A stretch of 64,000 nucleotides of DNA from Terriglobia bacterium (GTDB lineage: Bacteria > Acidobacteriota > Terriglobia > UBA7540), in assembly GCA_030038235.1 (NCBI GenBank), contig JASHPE010000104.1, positions 1-64,000 of the forward strand, in the 5' to 3' direction. The translations under genes were made by a program, and so were the position numbers. Shown piece after piece: positions 25,346 to 34,311 of this stretch. Numbering within the stretch: the stretch's first letter is position 1; each line of letters starts with the position of its first letter. The notes under the pieces were generated by a model that saw only the letters and a list, made by a program, of their open reading frames with translations, had not been told where the DNA came from and ran no database searches.

Positions 25346-25534
25346 ATTCCAAAAGACATTGGGGATCGTAATCCAAGGTCAATTTGCGCGTACTTTCAGT
25401 CTCACTCACCCGGCGCCTCTCCAACTGAGATTGTCGGTCGCAGGGGGCGTGTGAGTCTCGCCGGATGCGCAGGCTAAGAAGGAGCCGCGAGCCGACACGA
25501 GGTCGTTGCGGAAGGCAAGAAAGGGAGTCTGGAA

Positions 25535-26242
25535 ATGCATCACCTCGAACGGAAAAGGCGGCCCGAAGTGAGCGCGCGCCATCGAAACTTCGCGGCCAAG
25601 CAGATAGCAGCCGGGGCTGTCTTGCTACTATGTGCTGGCGTAGGTTGGGCTCAGGGCTCTAAGAAGATTGCCGGGACCCCGGCCGCACCTGAGAATCAAC
25701 CTGCAAATGGACAGGTGCCGCCGACGAGGCCGGATCCCCCCAACGCGCCAGGCGGAGACGACTACGTCATCGGACCTGAAGACGTACTGTCCATCAATGT
25801 CTGGAAGGATCCCGAGGTTTCCGGAAGTGTCCCGGTCCGGCCGGACGGCCGGATAACCGTGCCACTGTTGGGTGATTTGGTGGCCAGCGGGCAGACGCCG
25901 TCCCAACTCGCTGCCGATATCCGCGGGAAGCTCAAGAACTACGTGTTGGATCCCCAAGTACAGGTGATCGTCACCGAGGTCAAGAGCCATTCCTTCAACG
26001 TCGTCGGCAAAGTTACGAAGCCTGGTGCCTACGACCTGGCGAAGCCGACTACCGTTCTGGACGCGGTGGCCTTGGCGGGTGGATTTCAGGACTTTGCCAA
26101 GGTCAACAAGGTGTACGTGTTGCGGAAGATGCCGGACGGATCTCAGAAGATGCTCCCTTTTGACTACAAGCAGGTCATTAAGGGCAGGCGACTCGGCCAG
26201 AACATCGAACTGCAGAATGGCGACACTGTGGTGGTGCCCTGA
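25535..26242 (+). CDS. Wza-type polysaccharide export protein
   Basis: A 235-residue exported protein with a signal peptide (IAAGAVLLLCAGVGWAQ); the lipobox is not convincing. The poly_export domain runs from DYVIGPEDVLSINVWKDPEV to VQVIVTEVKSH, and one SLBB domain follows (FNVVGKVTKPGAYDLAKPTT). These proteins form the periplasmic/outer-membrane part of the export channel. It is shorter than enterobacterial Wza (~380 residues) and lacks its C-terminal amphipathic outer-membrane helix; the next gene encodes a beta-barrel that could supply the outer-membrane part. The two genes are eight bases apart. A Wzc-like partner was not found in the window. Confidence 0.92.
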   Translation: MHHLERKRRPEVSARHRNFAAKQIAAGAVLLLCAGVGWAQGSKKIAGTPAAPENQPANGQVPPTRPDPPNAPGGDDYVIGPEDVLSINVWKDPEVSGSVPVRPDGRITVPLLGDLVASGQTPSQLAADIRGKLKNYVLDPQVQVIVTEVKSHSFNVVGKVTKPGAYDLAKPTTVLDAVALAGGFQDFAKVNKVYVLRKMPDGSQKMLPFDYKQVIKGRRLGQNIELQNGDTVVVP

Positions 26243-26250
26243 GATCCGTT

Positions 26251-27615
26251 ATGTGGACGCGGGCCGCCATCGTGCTCGTCGGCTTGTTGACGCCCTTTGG
26301 CTTGTGGGCGCAGGCCGGCAATGCTGGAGGTTCAACCAGTGCGGCGGGCATCCCTTTCGGGAGCGGACAAGCGCCGAGTTTGAGCTATGCCGGACAGGGC
26401 ACTCCGTCGAATATGTTCCTGACGAGCCTGAGCAGCCAGACAACCTACGACGACAATGCGGTTGCCACCGGCGGACCGCGTATCGGCGACGTCATTTACT
26501 CGTTCGGTCCCCATTTCGCTTTGGTGCAAACGACCGAGAATTTCACCGCAGCACTCGATTATCAGCCCTACTTCCAGTTTTACCAGCGCCTGACGCAATA
26601 CGACCGGGTGAACCAATCGTTATCTGCGGACCTGAGCTACAAGTTCGGCCCACGCGTGACGTTTCGTTTGCGAGACTCGTTTCTGGACCAGACCGGCATG
26701 TATCAGCCGCAACCGGGCACCGATTTTGTGGCCGGGCTCGGAGCCCCCACCGAGCTGAATACGACGATTTATCCACCCCTGCTCTCCGAGCGGGACAACA
26801 ACACCCGTCTGGACGCGATCTACGAAAAAAGCACGCGAACTTCGGTGACCTTGTTCGGCGATTACGACCGAGCGCATTTCAACACCTCGACGTCGAGCGA
26901 CGCGTCGGTTTCGGACACTCAATCCGTGACAGCAGGTGCGCAGTACGCCTACCGGTTGAGCGAGCATTTGACCTTCGGGACGCTCTACCTGTTCCAGCCC
27001 ATGAGGTTTCTGGGTAACTTGCCAGCCGGAAGTGCCTCTCAGATAACGGTTCAGAGTGCTTTGGTGACCCTAGGTTGGCGAGCGTACCCGAGCGTCATGG
27101 TGAATTTGTTTGGGGGACCTCAGTATAAGGAACTTCAGGGATTGCAGGGCACCAGTTCGGTGACGGCAGGATCGTCCAGGGCCGCCGGCACGCCCGGAAA
27201 CCCGTGGAGCTGGGCGGCGGGCGGGACGGTCAGCAAGCAATCTGAGAGGACGGCCTTGGTTCTTTCGGTTTCGCGGGCCGTGTCCAATGGCGGCGCGTGG
27301 CTGCCAGCGGTAACAGCCTCAACTGTGAATCTCGGGTTGCGCCGGCATCTATCGAGGCGTTGGGACGGAAACTGCAATCTGAGCTACGCGCAGAACCAAT
27401 ATCTGGGCAACCTGTTCGGAGGGGGCAGGCTTGATAGCGAAACTCTCAGCGTCGGTGTGGGGCACTCCGTGAGTGAGCGGGCCACAATCCGTCTGAGTTA
27501 TAACTTCATCCAGCAGCAGGGAAGCGGCTTGCCGATTGTAGGGGAGAACTTCGGCCACAATCAGGTGAGCCTCGGCCTCTTCTATCGACTGCGAAAGGCT
27601 CCGCTAGGCCGGTGA
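26251..27615 (+). CDS. Outer-membrane beta-barrel protein of the exopolysaccharide locus
   Basis: A 454-residue protein with a signal peptide (IVLVGLLTPFGLWAQ). The rest has the alternating pattern of amphipathic strands: FTAALDYQPYFQFYQRL, SADLSYKFGPRVTFRLRDS, GAQYAYRLSEHLTFGTLYLF, RATIRLSYNFIQQQGSG, with a C-terminal strand VSLGLFYRLRK. It has no sequence motif I recognise beyond this, but such barrels commonly follow short Wza-type genes in Acidobacteriota and related phyla. A role in polysaccharide secretion through the outer membrane is inferred from position and fold. Confidence 0.8.
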   Translation: MWTRAAIVLVGLLTPFGLWAQAGNAGGSTSAAGIPFGSGQAPSLSYAGQGTPSNMFLTSLSSQTTYDDNAVATGGPRIGDVIYSFGPHFALVQTTENFTAALDYQPYFQFYQRLTQYDRVNQSLSADLSYKFGPRVTFRLRDSFLDQTGMYQPQPGTDFVAGLGAPTELNTTIYPPLLSERDNNTRLDAIYEKSTRTSVTLFGDYDRAHFNTSTSSDASVSDTQSVTAGAQYAYRLSEHLTFGTLYLFQPMRFLGNLPAGSASQITVQSALVTLGWRAYPSVMVNLFGGPQYKELQGLQGTSSVTAGSSRAAGTPGNPWSWAAGGTVSKQSERTALVLSVSRAVSNGGAWLPAVTASTVNLGLRRHLSRRWDGNCNLSYAQNQYLGNLFGGGRLDSETLSVGVGHSVSERATIRLSYNFIQQQGSGLPIVGENFGHNQVSLGLFYRLRKAPLGR

Positions 27616-27782
27616 GCTGCAGCAGCGACTTCTATCTTACTTGGAAAAAGTCACAAGCAGTCGCACACAGCGCTGTCCGTGCTTCAGGAACGCGGCGGTT
27701 TCTGGATCCCGCTTTCGGATCTGACGGGCACACTCCTCGGCCCGAGCGCACACTTCCAAGGTAGGCAACAGCCGAGCATACT

Positions 27783-28958
27783 TTGACGAGTTTTTCTCCT
27801 AAGAAAACTGCCGATTCCATTGAGTGCCCCACGGCTCAGGATGGGCAGGATCATTCCCATCCAGAACTTGGCTTCGAATTTGTGTCCGAAGCACCGTTTA
27901 CGTGGCTGCTCTCCGTTGAGCGAAAACGGGCTGAACGGTCAAAGCGCCAGTTTCTTTTGATGCTGGTGCACGCCGAAGAACTACTGCGTGGTCCCGAACG
28001 CCAGGAAGTCTTGCCGAAGATGATTGCGGCACTCCTGTCGGCGACGCGCGAAACGGATCTGAGCGGCTGGTACGAGCAGAGTGCCGTGGCCGGCACTATC
28101 CTCACGGAAATTCGAGTCGATGACCTTACCAAAACAGTAACTGCCGTACACTCAAAGGTCAGTGCTGCTCTTCTCGCCAGTCTCGGCTTGAATCGCTTGA
28201 ATCGGATCCACATTTCTTTCCATCCTTTCCCCGAGCGCCCTCATGCACAGGTACCAGGGGCCCACTCCGCAGACCTAGTTCTCTACCCGGATTTGTCGGT
28301 TCAAGACTTGTCCAGAAAGCTCTCCCAGGTTTTGAAACGGATTCTGGACATTTCGGGCAGCCTGCTGGCGTTGACCTTCCTTTTGCCGTTGTTGGCTGTG
28401 ATCGGTGTGGCGATCAAGCTGACCTCTGAGGGTCCGGTTTTGTTCCGGCAAAAGCGATTACGCCAGTACGGCATCCCCTTCACTTTCCTGAAGTTCAGGA
28501 CCATGCATGTCAACAGCGATTCGTCCGTCCATCAGGAGTACGTCAAGCAATTCATATCCGGATCGGCCGACCCACATCGGGCGGAAGGCAACGGATCGAG
28601 TGTATACAAGCTTACCAGGGATCCAAGGGTGACAAAGCTGGGGAAATTCCTGAGAAAGACGAGCCTGGACGAACTGCCGCAGTTCCTGAATGTTTTAAGG
28701 GGCGAGATGTCGCTCGTAGGACCCCGTCCTCCGATCTCGTATGAGTGCGCCTCCTATGAACCGTGGCATCGGCGCCGCCTGCTCGAGGTCAAACCCGGTA
28801 TAACCGGCCTGTGGCAAGTCAATGGACGAAGCAGGCTGAAATTTGACGATATGGTCCGTCTGGACTTGCAATACGCCAAAGCGTGGTCGCTCGGACTTGA
28901 CCTAAAGATCCTCTTCCAAACGCCGCGCGCGGTACTCTCCAGGGAAGGTGCCTACTAG
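27783..28958 (+). CDS. WbaP/WcaJ-type initiating sugar-phosphate transferase
   Basis: The C-terminal ~215 residues are a bacterial sugar transferase domain: KRILDISGSLLALTFLLPLL (membrane hairpin), GPVLFRQKRLRQYGIPFTFL, KFRTMH, TKLGKFLRKTSLDELPQFLN, LVGPRPP, and KPGITGLWQVNGRS. It would transfer a sugar 1-phosphate to undecaprenyl phosphate and start repeat-unit synthesis at the inner membrane. The N-terminal ~170 residues replace the usual four-helix membrane region with a soluble domain (FTWLLSVERKRAERSKRQFL) of unknown role, making an unusual architecture. The start is a TTG at 27783; no ATG precedes the N-terminal domain. Confidence 0.92.
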   Translation: MTSFSPKKTADSIECPTAQDGQDHSHPELGFEFVSEAPFTWLLSVERKRAERSKRQFLLMLVHAEELLRGPERQEVLPKMIAALLSATRETDLSGWYEQSAVAGTILTEIRVDDLTKTVTAVHSKVSAALLASLGLNRLNRIHISFHPFPERPHAQVPGAHSADLVLYPDLSVQDLSRKLSQVLKRILDISGSLLALTFLLPLLAVIGVAIKLTSEGPVLFRQKRLRQYGIPFTFLKFRTMHVNSDSSVHQEYVKQFISGSADPHRAEGNGSSVYKLTRDPRVTKLGKFLRKTSLDELPQFLNVLRGEMSLVGPRPPISYECASYEPWHRRRLLEVKPGITGLWQVNGRSRLKFDDMVRLDLQYAKAWSLGLDLKILFQTPRAVLSREGAY

Positions 28959-29052
28959 GCAGCCTGAGACGCGAAGAGACTTGAAGCCATCCGGCCGACG
29001 GCCGCCGTCGTCAGGGGCTTTCAACCTCGGAATCCACGATTGTGAGGTAGTC

Positions 29053-30165
29053 ATGTCACTTGAAACCTCAGTCAGTCAGAAGATTGTTGGCAATTTAGCT
29101 GTCGCTGGTTGCTCCGAAGAAGAAAGCGAGCGCGCCCAGGGAGCGACGTCTAGGCCGTCCAGCACGGTTAGCATCGGGGTCATTGGCTACGGCTACTGGG
29201 GTCCCCAGATCGTAAGGAATTTTTCCGGCATTGACGGATGCCAGGTTGCAATAGTCTCCGACAAGAGCACCGAGGCTCTCCGGCGCATGCGTCAGGCGTA
29301 CCCGGGCATCGACGTCACTTCGGACGCGGGCGATATTCTCTCCTCGTCATCGATTGATGCCGTGGCAGTAGTGACGCCGGTTTGGACTCATTTCGCGCTC
29401 GCCAAGACTGCGCTTGAGAACGGCAAACACGTTTTCGTCGAAAAGCCGTTTACCTCCACGGTCGCGCAAGCTGAGGCGCTGATCGAGCTTGCAGAGAAGC
29501 GAAATCTCCAGATCATGGTGGACCACACCTTTCTCTTCACGGGAGCTGTGAAGAAAATTCACGAGCTGATCAGCGCGGGCAGTCTAGGCAACCTTTACTA
29601 TTATGACTCCACACGGGTCAACCTCGGGCTATTTCAGCACGACGTGAATGTGATCTGGGATCTCGCGCCCCACGATCTCTCAATCATGGATCACCTCATC
29701 ACGAAAGAAGCGGAAGCCATCGTGGCTACGGGCGAAAAGCACCTGAATGGTTATGAAGATGTGGCCTACATCACCGTGTATTGCCCCGGGAGGACCATCG
29801 CTCACATCAACGTTAACTGGCTCTCCCCGGTAAAGGTGCGGACCACGTTGATCGGCGGCGAAAAGAAGATGTTGATCTGGAATGACCTCGAGGCTTACGA
29901 AAAGGTGAAGGTTTACGACCGGGGCGTGAACATCAGGAACGAGGAAGGCGTCTACCAATTGCTTGTCAGCTACCGTTCCGGGGATATGTGGGCGCCGCAA
30001 GTCGAGCAAACCGAGGCACTCAAGAGCGAGGCTGCCTACTTTGTCGAGTGCGTCACCAAGAATCAAAGGCCGTTCAACGACGGGATCGCAGGCCATCGCG
30101 TGGTCAAAATGCTGGAAGCGGCGGATCAATCGCTGAAAGAGAGAGGCAGGATAGTGCGCTTATGA
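29053..30165 (+). CDS. Gfo/Idh/MocA-family oxidoreductase, WbpB-like
   Basis: About 370 residues. The NAD-binding fold begins IGVIGYGYWGPQIVRNF, and the catalytic EKP motif is in HVFVEKPFTSTVAQAEAL. Close resemblance to UDP-sugar C3 dehydrogenases such as WbpB is suggested by the partner gene: the stop overlaps the start of a hexapeptide acetyltransferase by four bases, the WbpB-WbpD pairing. Together with an aminotransferase (possibly the DegT-family enzyme at 15198) they would make a 3-acetamido UDP-sugar. I chose ATG 29053; a 35-residue upstream extension is low-complexity and unlikely. Confidence 0.9.
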   Translation: MSLETSVSQKIVGNLAVAGCSEEESERAQGATSRPSSTVSIGVIGYGYWGPQIVRNFSGIDGCQVAIVSDKSTEALRRMRQAYPGIDVTSDAGDILSSSSIDAVAVVTPVWTHFALAKTALENGKHVFVEKPFTSTVAQAEALIELAEKRNLQIMVDHTFLFTGAVKKIHELISAGSLGNLYYYDSTRVNLGLFQHDVNVIWDLAPHDLSIMDHLITKEAEAIVATGEKHLNGYEDVAYITVYCPGRTIAHINVNWLSPVKVRTTLIGGEKKMLIWNDLEAYEKVKVYDRGVNIRNEEGVYQLLVSYRSGDMWAPQVEQTEALKSEAAYFVECVTKNQRPFNDGIAGHRVVKMLEAADQSLKERGRIVRL

Positions 30166-30659
30166 ACGAATACCTGTGCATCGCTCCCGACGTGAGGCTG
30201 GGCAATAACGTCAAGCTATCGAAGTTCGTCAATTTTTACGGCTGCGAAATCGGTGACAACACCAAGATCGGGGCGTTTGTCGAGATTCAGAAGAACGCCC
30301 GCGTGGGCAGCAACTGCAAGGTTTCGAGTCACACCTTTATATGCGAGGGCGTGACGATTGAGGATGAGGTCTTCATCGGCCACGGGGTGACGTTCATTAA
30401 CGACACCTACCCTCGCGCCACTTCTGACGGCCGGCTCCAGACCGGGGCGGATTGGAAGGTCGAGCCCACCCGGGTCTGTCGGGGAGCTTCAATCGGGTCC
30501 GGGGCGACCGTCCTCTCGAACGTCACCATCGGCAAGAAGGCGCTGGTCGGCGCTGGCAGCGTTGTCACCAAGGATGTGCCCGATAACGCCATCGTGGCTG
30601 GTAACCCCGCCAGACTCCTGCGCTCGGTTGATAGCCCGGCGCTGGCGCCAGTGAGATGA
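30162..30659 (+). CDS. Hexapeptide-repeat N-acetyltransferase, WbpD-like
   Basis: A 165-residue left-handed beta-helix acetyltransferase. Imperfect hexapeptides run from VRLGNNVKLSKFVNFYGCEI through IGAFVEIQKNARVGSNCKVS, with the family segment CEGVTIEDEVFIGHGVTFIN and the C-terminal ALVGAGSVVTKDVPDNAIVA-GNPARLL. It would transfer acetyl from acetyl-CoA to the amino group of a UDP-amino sugar. The ATG overlaps the preceding stop (ATGA). Confidence 0.92.
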   Translation: MNEYLCIAPDVRLGNNVKLSKFVNFYGCEIGDNTKIGAFVEIQKNARVGSNCKVSSHTFICEGVTIEDEVFIGHGVTFINDTYPRATSDGRLQTGADWKVEPTRVCRGASIGSGATVLSNVTIGKKALVGAGSVVTKDVPDNAIVAGNPARLLRSVDSPALAPVR

Positions 30660-31017
30660 AACGAGGGCTGCCTCATGGGCTGGCAATGAGATCCCGCGCG
30701 GACCGCCGCCTCCCAGGCACTTAGGGCTGTGAAGTTGCTCGATTTTGCGAAAAAGACCTGCAGGCTCAGCGTCGCGCCCGTGGCGAACATTGGCGAGAAG
30801 GCGCCCGGATTGGCGTCACTCCTCCGGCGCCAAGCATGGTGCGCTTTGCCAAGGGACGTGGCAACATATGTACATTGCGCGAGATCCGGTTCCTATGAAC
30901 CCGAGGTCAATCTGTCGGATACCCTCGTGGGTGTCGAGCCCGGTCGAGCGACGATGCGCCAAAACACCGGCCGACGTGCCGTTACCTCCAGTCTAGGCTA
31001 GAGAGAGGGAAGAAATA
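30660..31017. other. Intergenic, no supported gene
   Basis: A plus-strand frame at 30729-31001 (starting GTG) has no recognisable domain, an unlikely composition and no good start site. The end of the stretch, GAGAGAGGGAAG (31002-31013), serves as ribosome-binding site for the next gene. Confidence 0.35.
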
Positions 31018-32832
31018 TTGCCCGGAATCGTCGGCCTTATCACCAAGAGTCTCCCGAAAGCCACCGCCGAGAGGGAGTTGCTTGAGATGGTGGAGTCGGT
31101 TCGTCACGAACCATTCTACTCCAGAGGCACCTGGCTAGACAGCACGCAGGGCGTTTACGTGGGATGGGTGGCGCGGCAGGGCTCCTTTGCTGATGGCATG
31201 CCCCTGCATAACGAGCACGGGGACGCGACGCTGGTTTTTGCTGGTGAGGACTTTCCGGAACCTGGCACTGTCGGGACGCTTCAGGGACGCGGGCATGCAG
31301 TCGCGCCCGAGGGACCGTCATACCTGGTGCACAAATATGAAGAGGAGGCCGACTTTCCCAAAGGCTTGAATGGCCGGTTTCATGGGCTGGCTGCCGACCG
31401 CAGGCGCGGAACGGTGATGCTTTTCAACGATCGGTTCGGTTTACAACGAATTTACTACCACGAGGCGAAGGATGCCTTCTACTTTGCGGCTGAGGCAAAG
31501 GCCATCTTAAAGGTTCAACCGCAGTTGCGCGCTATGGATCAACGCGGCCTAGGAGAATTCATCGTTTGCGGCTGCGTACTGGAGAACCGCACTCTTTTTC
31601 AGGGCATCCATGTCCTGCCGCCTGGCGCGGCTTGGCTTTTCCGTGGCGCGGTGCTGGAGAAGAAATCCGCCTACTTCGAGCCGCGCGAATGGGAGCAACA
31701 GGAGCCGCTTGAGCCCAAAGCCTACCATGTTCATCTGCGCGACGCCTTTGTGCGTAATCTCCCCCGCTACTTCAACGGGCGCGAGCGTGTGGCCGTCTCC
31801 CTGACCGGCGGCCTGGACACGCGCATCATCATGGCCTGGCGCAAGGCGCCGCCCGGCTCATTGCCCTGCTACACGTTCAGCAGCGTATATCGGGACAACC
31901 AGGATGTACGCTTGGCGCGCAAGGTGGCAGGCATTTGCGGCCAGCCGCACCAGGTTATCACGACCGGTAAGGAGTTTCTGTCGCGATTCTCACATTACGC
32001 CGAGCGCTCGATCTATCTCACGGACGCCTGCGTTGACCTCAGCCGTTCTCCGGACCTCTACGTGAACGAAAAAGCCCGGCAGATAGCTCCCGTACGGATC
32101 GTCGGAACATATGGGAGCGAAATGCTTTTGCAAGCGGTGATGTTCAAGGCGGTAGAACCTGCCAGGGGGCTTTTCCAGCCCGACGTCCTGCCGCTGATCG
32201 ATGCTGCGAAAGTGACTTACGATACAAGCCGTGAAGTCCACCCGGTTACCTTCGCGGCTTTCCGTCAGTCGCCATGGCACCACTATGGCGTGCTTGGCCT
32301 GGAGCAGACCCAGGTAGCCGTTCGCTCGCCCTATCTCGATAATGACTTAGTTAAGACAGTTTACAAGGCTCCCGGCTCAATCGTAATCAACGAGGAAGGG
32401 CGGCTGCGGCTCATCCGCGAGGGCAACTCCGCTCTGGCCAGCCTGCGCACCGATCGCGGCGTCGGCGGCCGCAACAGTTTCTTCGTCCACGCCTGTCTGG
32501 AGTTTCTATTTAAGGCAGAATACGCCTACGACTACGGCATGCCGCAGTGGGTTGCCCACATAGATCACTTGTTTGCGCCGCTTCACCTGGAACGCCTATG
32601 GCTCGGTCGCCACAAGGTGTTTCACTTTCGGGTCTGGTACCGTGACGAACTTGCAAGTTACGTCCGCGAAATGCTGCTTGACCAACGCTCGCTGGCGCGC
32701 TCATACCTCGCGCCGGAAGTCGTCCGAGCCATCGTAAACGGCCATCTCAGTGGCAAGCGCAATTACACGACCGAGATTCACAGGCTTATTACGCTGGAGC
32801 TGACACACCGACTGTTTCTGGATTCCAGATGA
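31018..32832 (+). CDS. Asparagine synthase-related protein lacking the glutaminase cysteine
   Basis: A 604-residue protein with a class II glutamine amidotransferase-like N-terminal domain and an asparagine synthetase C-terminal domain. The start is a TTG and reads (M)PGIVGLITKS: proline stands where catalytic Cys2 is required, so it cannot use glutamine by the normal route. The ATP-binding loop is present as SLTGGLDTRIIM. Such proteins in polysaccharide and natural-product clusters amidate or condense substrates other than aspartate, perhaps sugar uronic acids. A second, complete family member lies at 36583. Confidence 0.88.
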   Translation: MPGIVGLITKSLPKATAERELLEMVESVRHEPFYSRGTWLDSTQGVYVGWVARQGSFADGMPLHNEHGDATLVFAGEDFPEPGTVGTLQGRGHAVAPEGPSYLVHKYEEEADFPKGLNGRFHGLAADRRRGTVMLFNDRFGLQRIYYHEAKDAFYFAAEAKAILKVQPQLRAMDQRGLGEFIVCGCVLENRTLFQGIHVLPPGAAWLFRGAVLEKKSAYFEPREWEQQEPLEPKAYHVHLRDAFVRNLPRYFNGRERVAVSLTGGLDTRIIMAWRKAPPGSLPCYTFSSVYRDNQDVRLARKVAGICGQPHQVITTGKEFLSRFSHYAERSIYLTDACVDLSRSPDLYVNEKARQIAPVRIVGTYGSEMLLQAVMFKAVEPARGLFQPDVLPLIDAAKVTYDTSREVHPVTFAAFRQSPWHHYGVLGLEQTQVAVRSPYLDNDLVKTVYKAPGSIVINEEGRLRLIREGNSALASLRTDRGVGGRNSFFVHACLEFLFKAEYAYDYGMPQWVAHIDHLFAPLHLERLWLGRHKVFHFRVWYRDELASYVREMLLDQRSLARSYLAPEVVRAIVNGHLSGKRNYTTEIHRLITLELTHRLFLDSR

Positions 32833-32989
32833 ACTGCACCTTCGACGGACTTCGCCGTGCCCAACGAAACATAATATCAGCAGTCCGTTAGCGCTGCCTC
32901 CTCACGGGGATGGCGTTGCGTGGCTGTTTTCTATGCGCCAAAGTGACACCGGTGACTGAGCGACCGCCGCACAAGGCAAAAAAACCGTC

Positions 32990-34279
32990 ATGGGCCCACT
33001 GACACAATCAGCAACCGTGCCTTCCGTCACGACACCTGAAACAGCACTGCTGCCTCGGGACAGATCCGTACAAGCGATCGGCCGGTTTATCGAGTGGCTC
33101 GATCGTCACGGGGAGCTTTCATACGACTACCAGAGCTTTTATGCAAGCGCGCCCGCGCGCGCCGCCAGGGCCCTCTATTACAGGAAACGGCTTCTGGGAA
33201 CCCTGGCAGTATCGCCAATGGTATTTTGCGAGGCATTTGTTCCCTCAGCCAGAAAGCTATGCTGGAAACCTCAGCGCTTCCCGATAGCTGATGCCCATTA
33301 CGCCATGGGATTCCTTTTCCTCGCGCAGGCCTCGGGGCAACCGCAGCACTATTCGCGGGCCGTCCATTTTCTTGAGGTCCTGGAGCGCACTAGATGCCCG
33401 GGATTCGACCACCACTGTTGGGGATACCCTTATAATTGGGAAACGCTGCGCGGCACGATCAAAGCAGGGACGCCGCTCATCACTACGGTGCCTTATGTCT
33501 ACGAGGCTTTCAAACAAGCTTATCAGATGGACGGAGACGTCAGGTGGCGCGAAATAATGCAATCCATAGCCGACCACGTCCTTTACGACTATAAAGACCT
33601 CGAGACCTCGTCCAGCGCGTCTACCTGTTCATATACTCCGGACCCTCAACACTCGGTTGCGGTCATAAACGCCAACGCCTACCGGGCGTTTCTCCTAACA
33701 AGCGCGGCGGTTGACTGTTTAGAGGAAAAGTATCGGATGGTTGCTCAAAGAAATCTCAACTTCGTCATTGAGTCTCAAAACCCGGACGGCTCTTGGTATT
33801 ATGCAAAGGACGGAAAGAGAGATTTCATTGACCACTTTCACACATGTTTTGTCCTCAAAGCATTGGCGAAAATCGAGCTCCTTACAGGAGATTCGAAATG
33901 CAGCGGGGCCATTGAACGCGGGGTAGGCTACTATCTTGCGCACCTATTTGATCAAGGCGGTTTGCCGAGACCATTCGCGCGTGCTCCCCGACTGACGGTA
34001 TACCGGCAGGAGCTGTACGACTATGCTGAGTGCGTCAACTTAGCCGCACTGCTGCATGGCCGTTTCCCGCAGCTTGACGAAAGGCTCGCGTTGGTTCTTG
34101 ACGACATTGTTGCCGTGTGGCAGAAGTCGGACGGCTCCTTCCGAAGTCGTCGGCTTTTCCTGGGTTGGGACAACACTCCTATGCACCGCTGGGCTCAATC
34201 GCAGATGTTCAGGAGTCTTTGCTTTTTGCTTTATCGAGACAGGCAAGGCTCCGGGTCCAAGGGCTTGAAGGAGAATTAA
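32990..34279 (+). CDS. Alpha/alpha-toroid protein of unknown activity in the polysaccharide cluster
   Basis: A 429-residue soluble protein with repeated helix pairs and the QNPDGSWYY element (with further W-rich turns such as CWGYPYNWE) that recall the QW-like motifs of (alpha/alpha)6 barrels found in terpene cyclases, polysaccharide lyases and unsaturated glycosidases. Histidines cluster in DHFHTCFVLKAL. It has no signal peptide, so it acts in the cytoplasm. I do not recognise a specific family. It is followed closely by a glycosyltransferase gene. A role in modifying a sugar or a lipid-linked intermediate is possible. Confidence 0.75.
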   Translation: MGPLTQSATVPSVTTPETALLPRDRSVQAIGRFIEWLDRHGELSYDYQSFYASAPARAARALYYRKRLLGTLAVSPMVFCEAFVPSARKLCWKPQRFPIADAHYAMGFLFLAQASGQPQHYSRAVHFLEVLERTRCPGFDHHCWGYPYNWETLRGTIKAGTPLITTVPYVYEAFKQAYQMDGDVRWREIMQSIADHVLYDYKDLETSSSASTCSYTPDPQHSVAVINANAYRAFLLTSAAVDCLEEKYRMVAQRNLNFVIESQNPDGSWYYAKDGKRDFIDHFHTCFVLKALAKIELLTGDSKCSGAIERGVGYYLAHLFDQGGLPRPFARAPRLTVYRQELYDYAECVNLAALLHGRFPQLDERLALVLDDIVAVWQKSDGSFRSRRLFLGWDNTPMHRWAQSQMFRSLCFLLYRDRQGSGSKGLKEN

Positions 34280-34311
34280 GCAGCGCTCGAGTCTGGGCAC
34301 CTCCCGTAGTA

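Noticed and set aside
30729-31001. Small plus-strand frame before the asparagine-synthase-like gene
   Set aside because: No domain or convincing start site.
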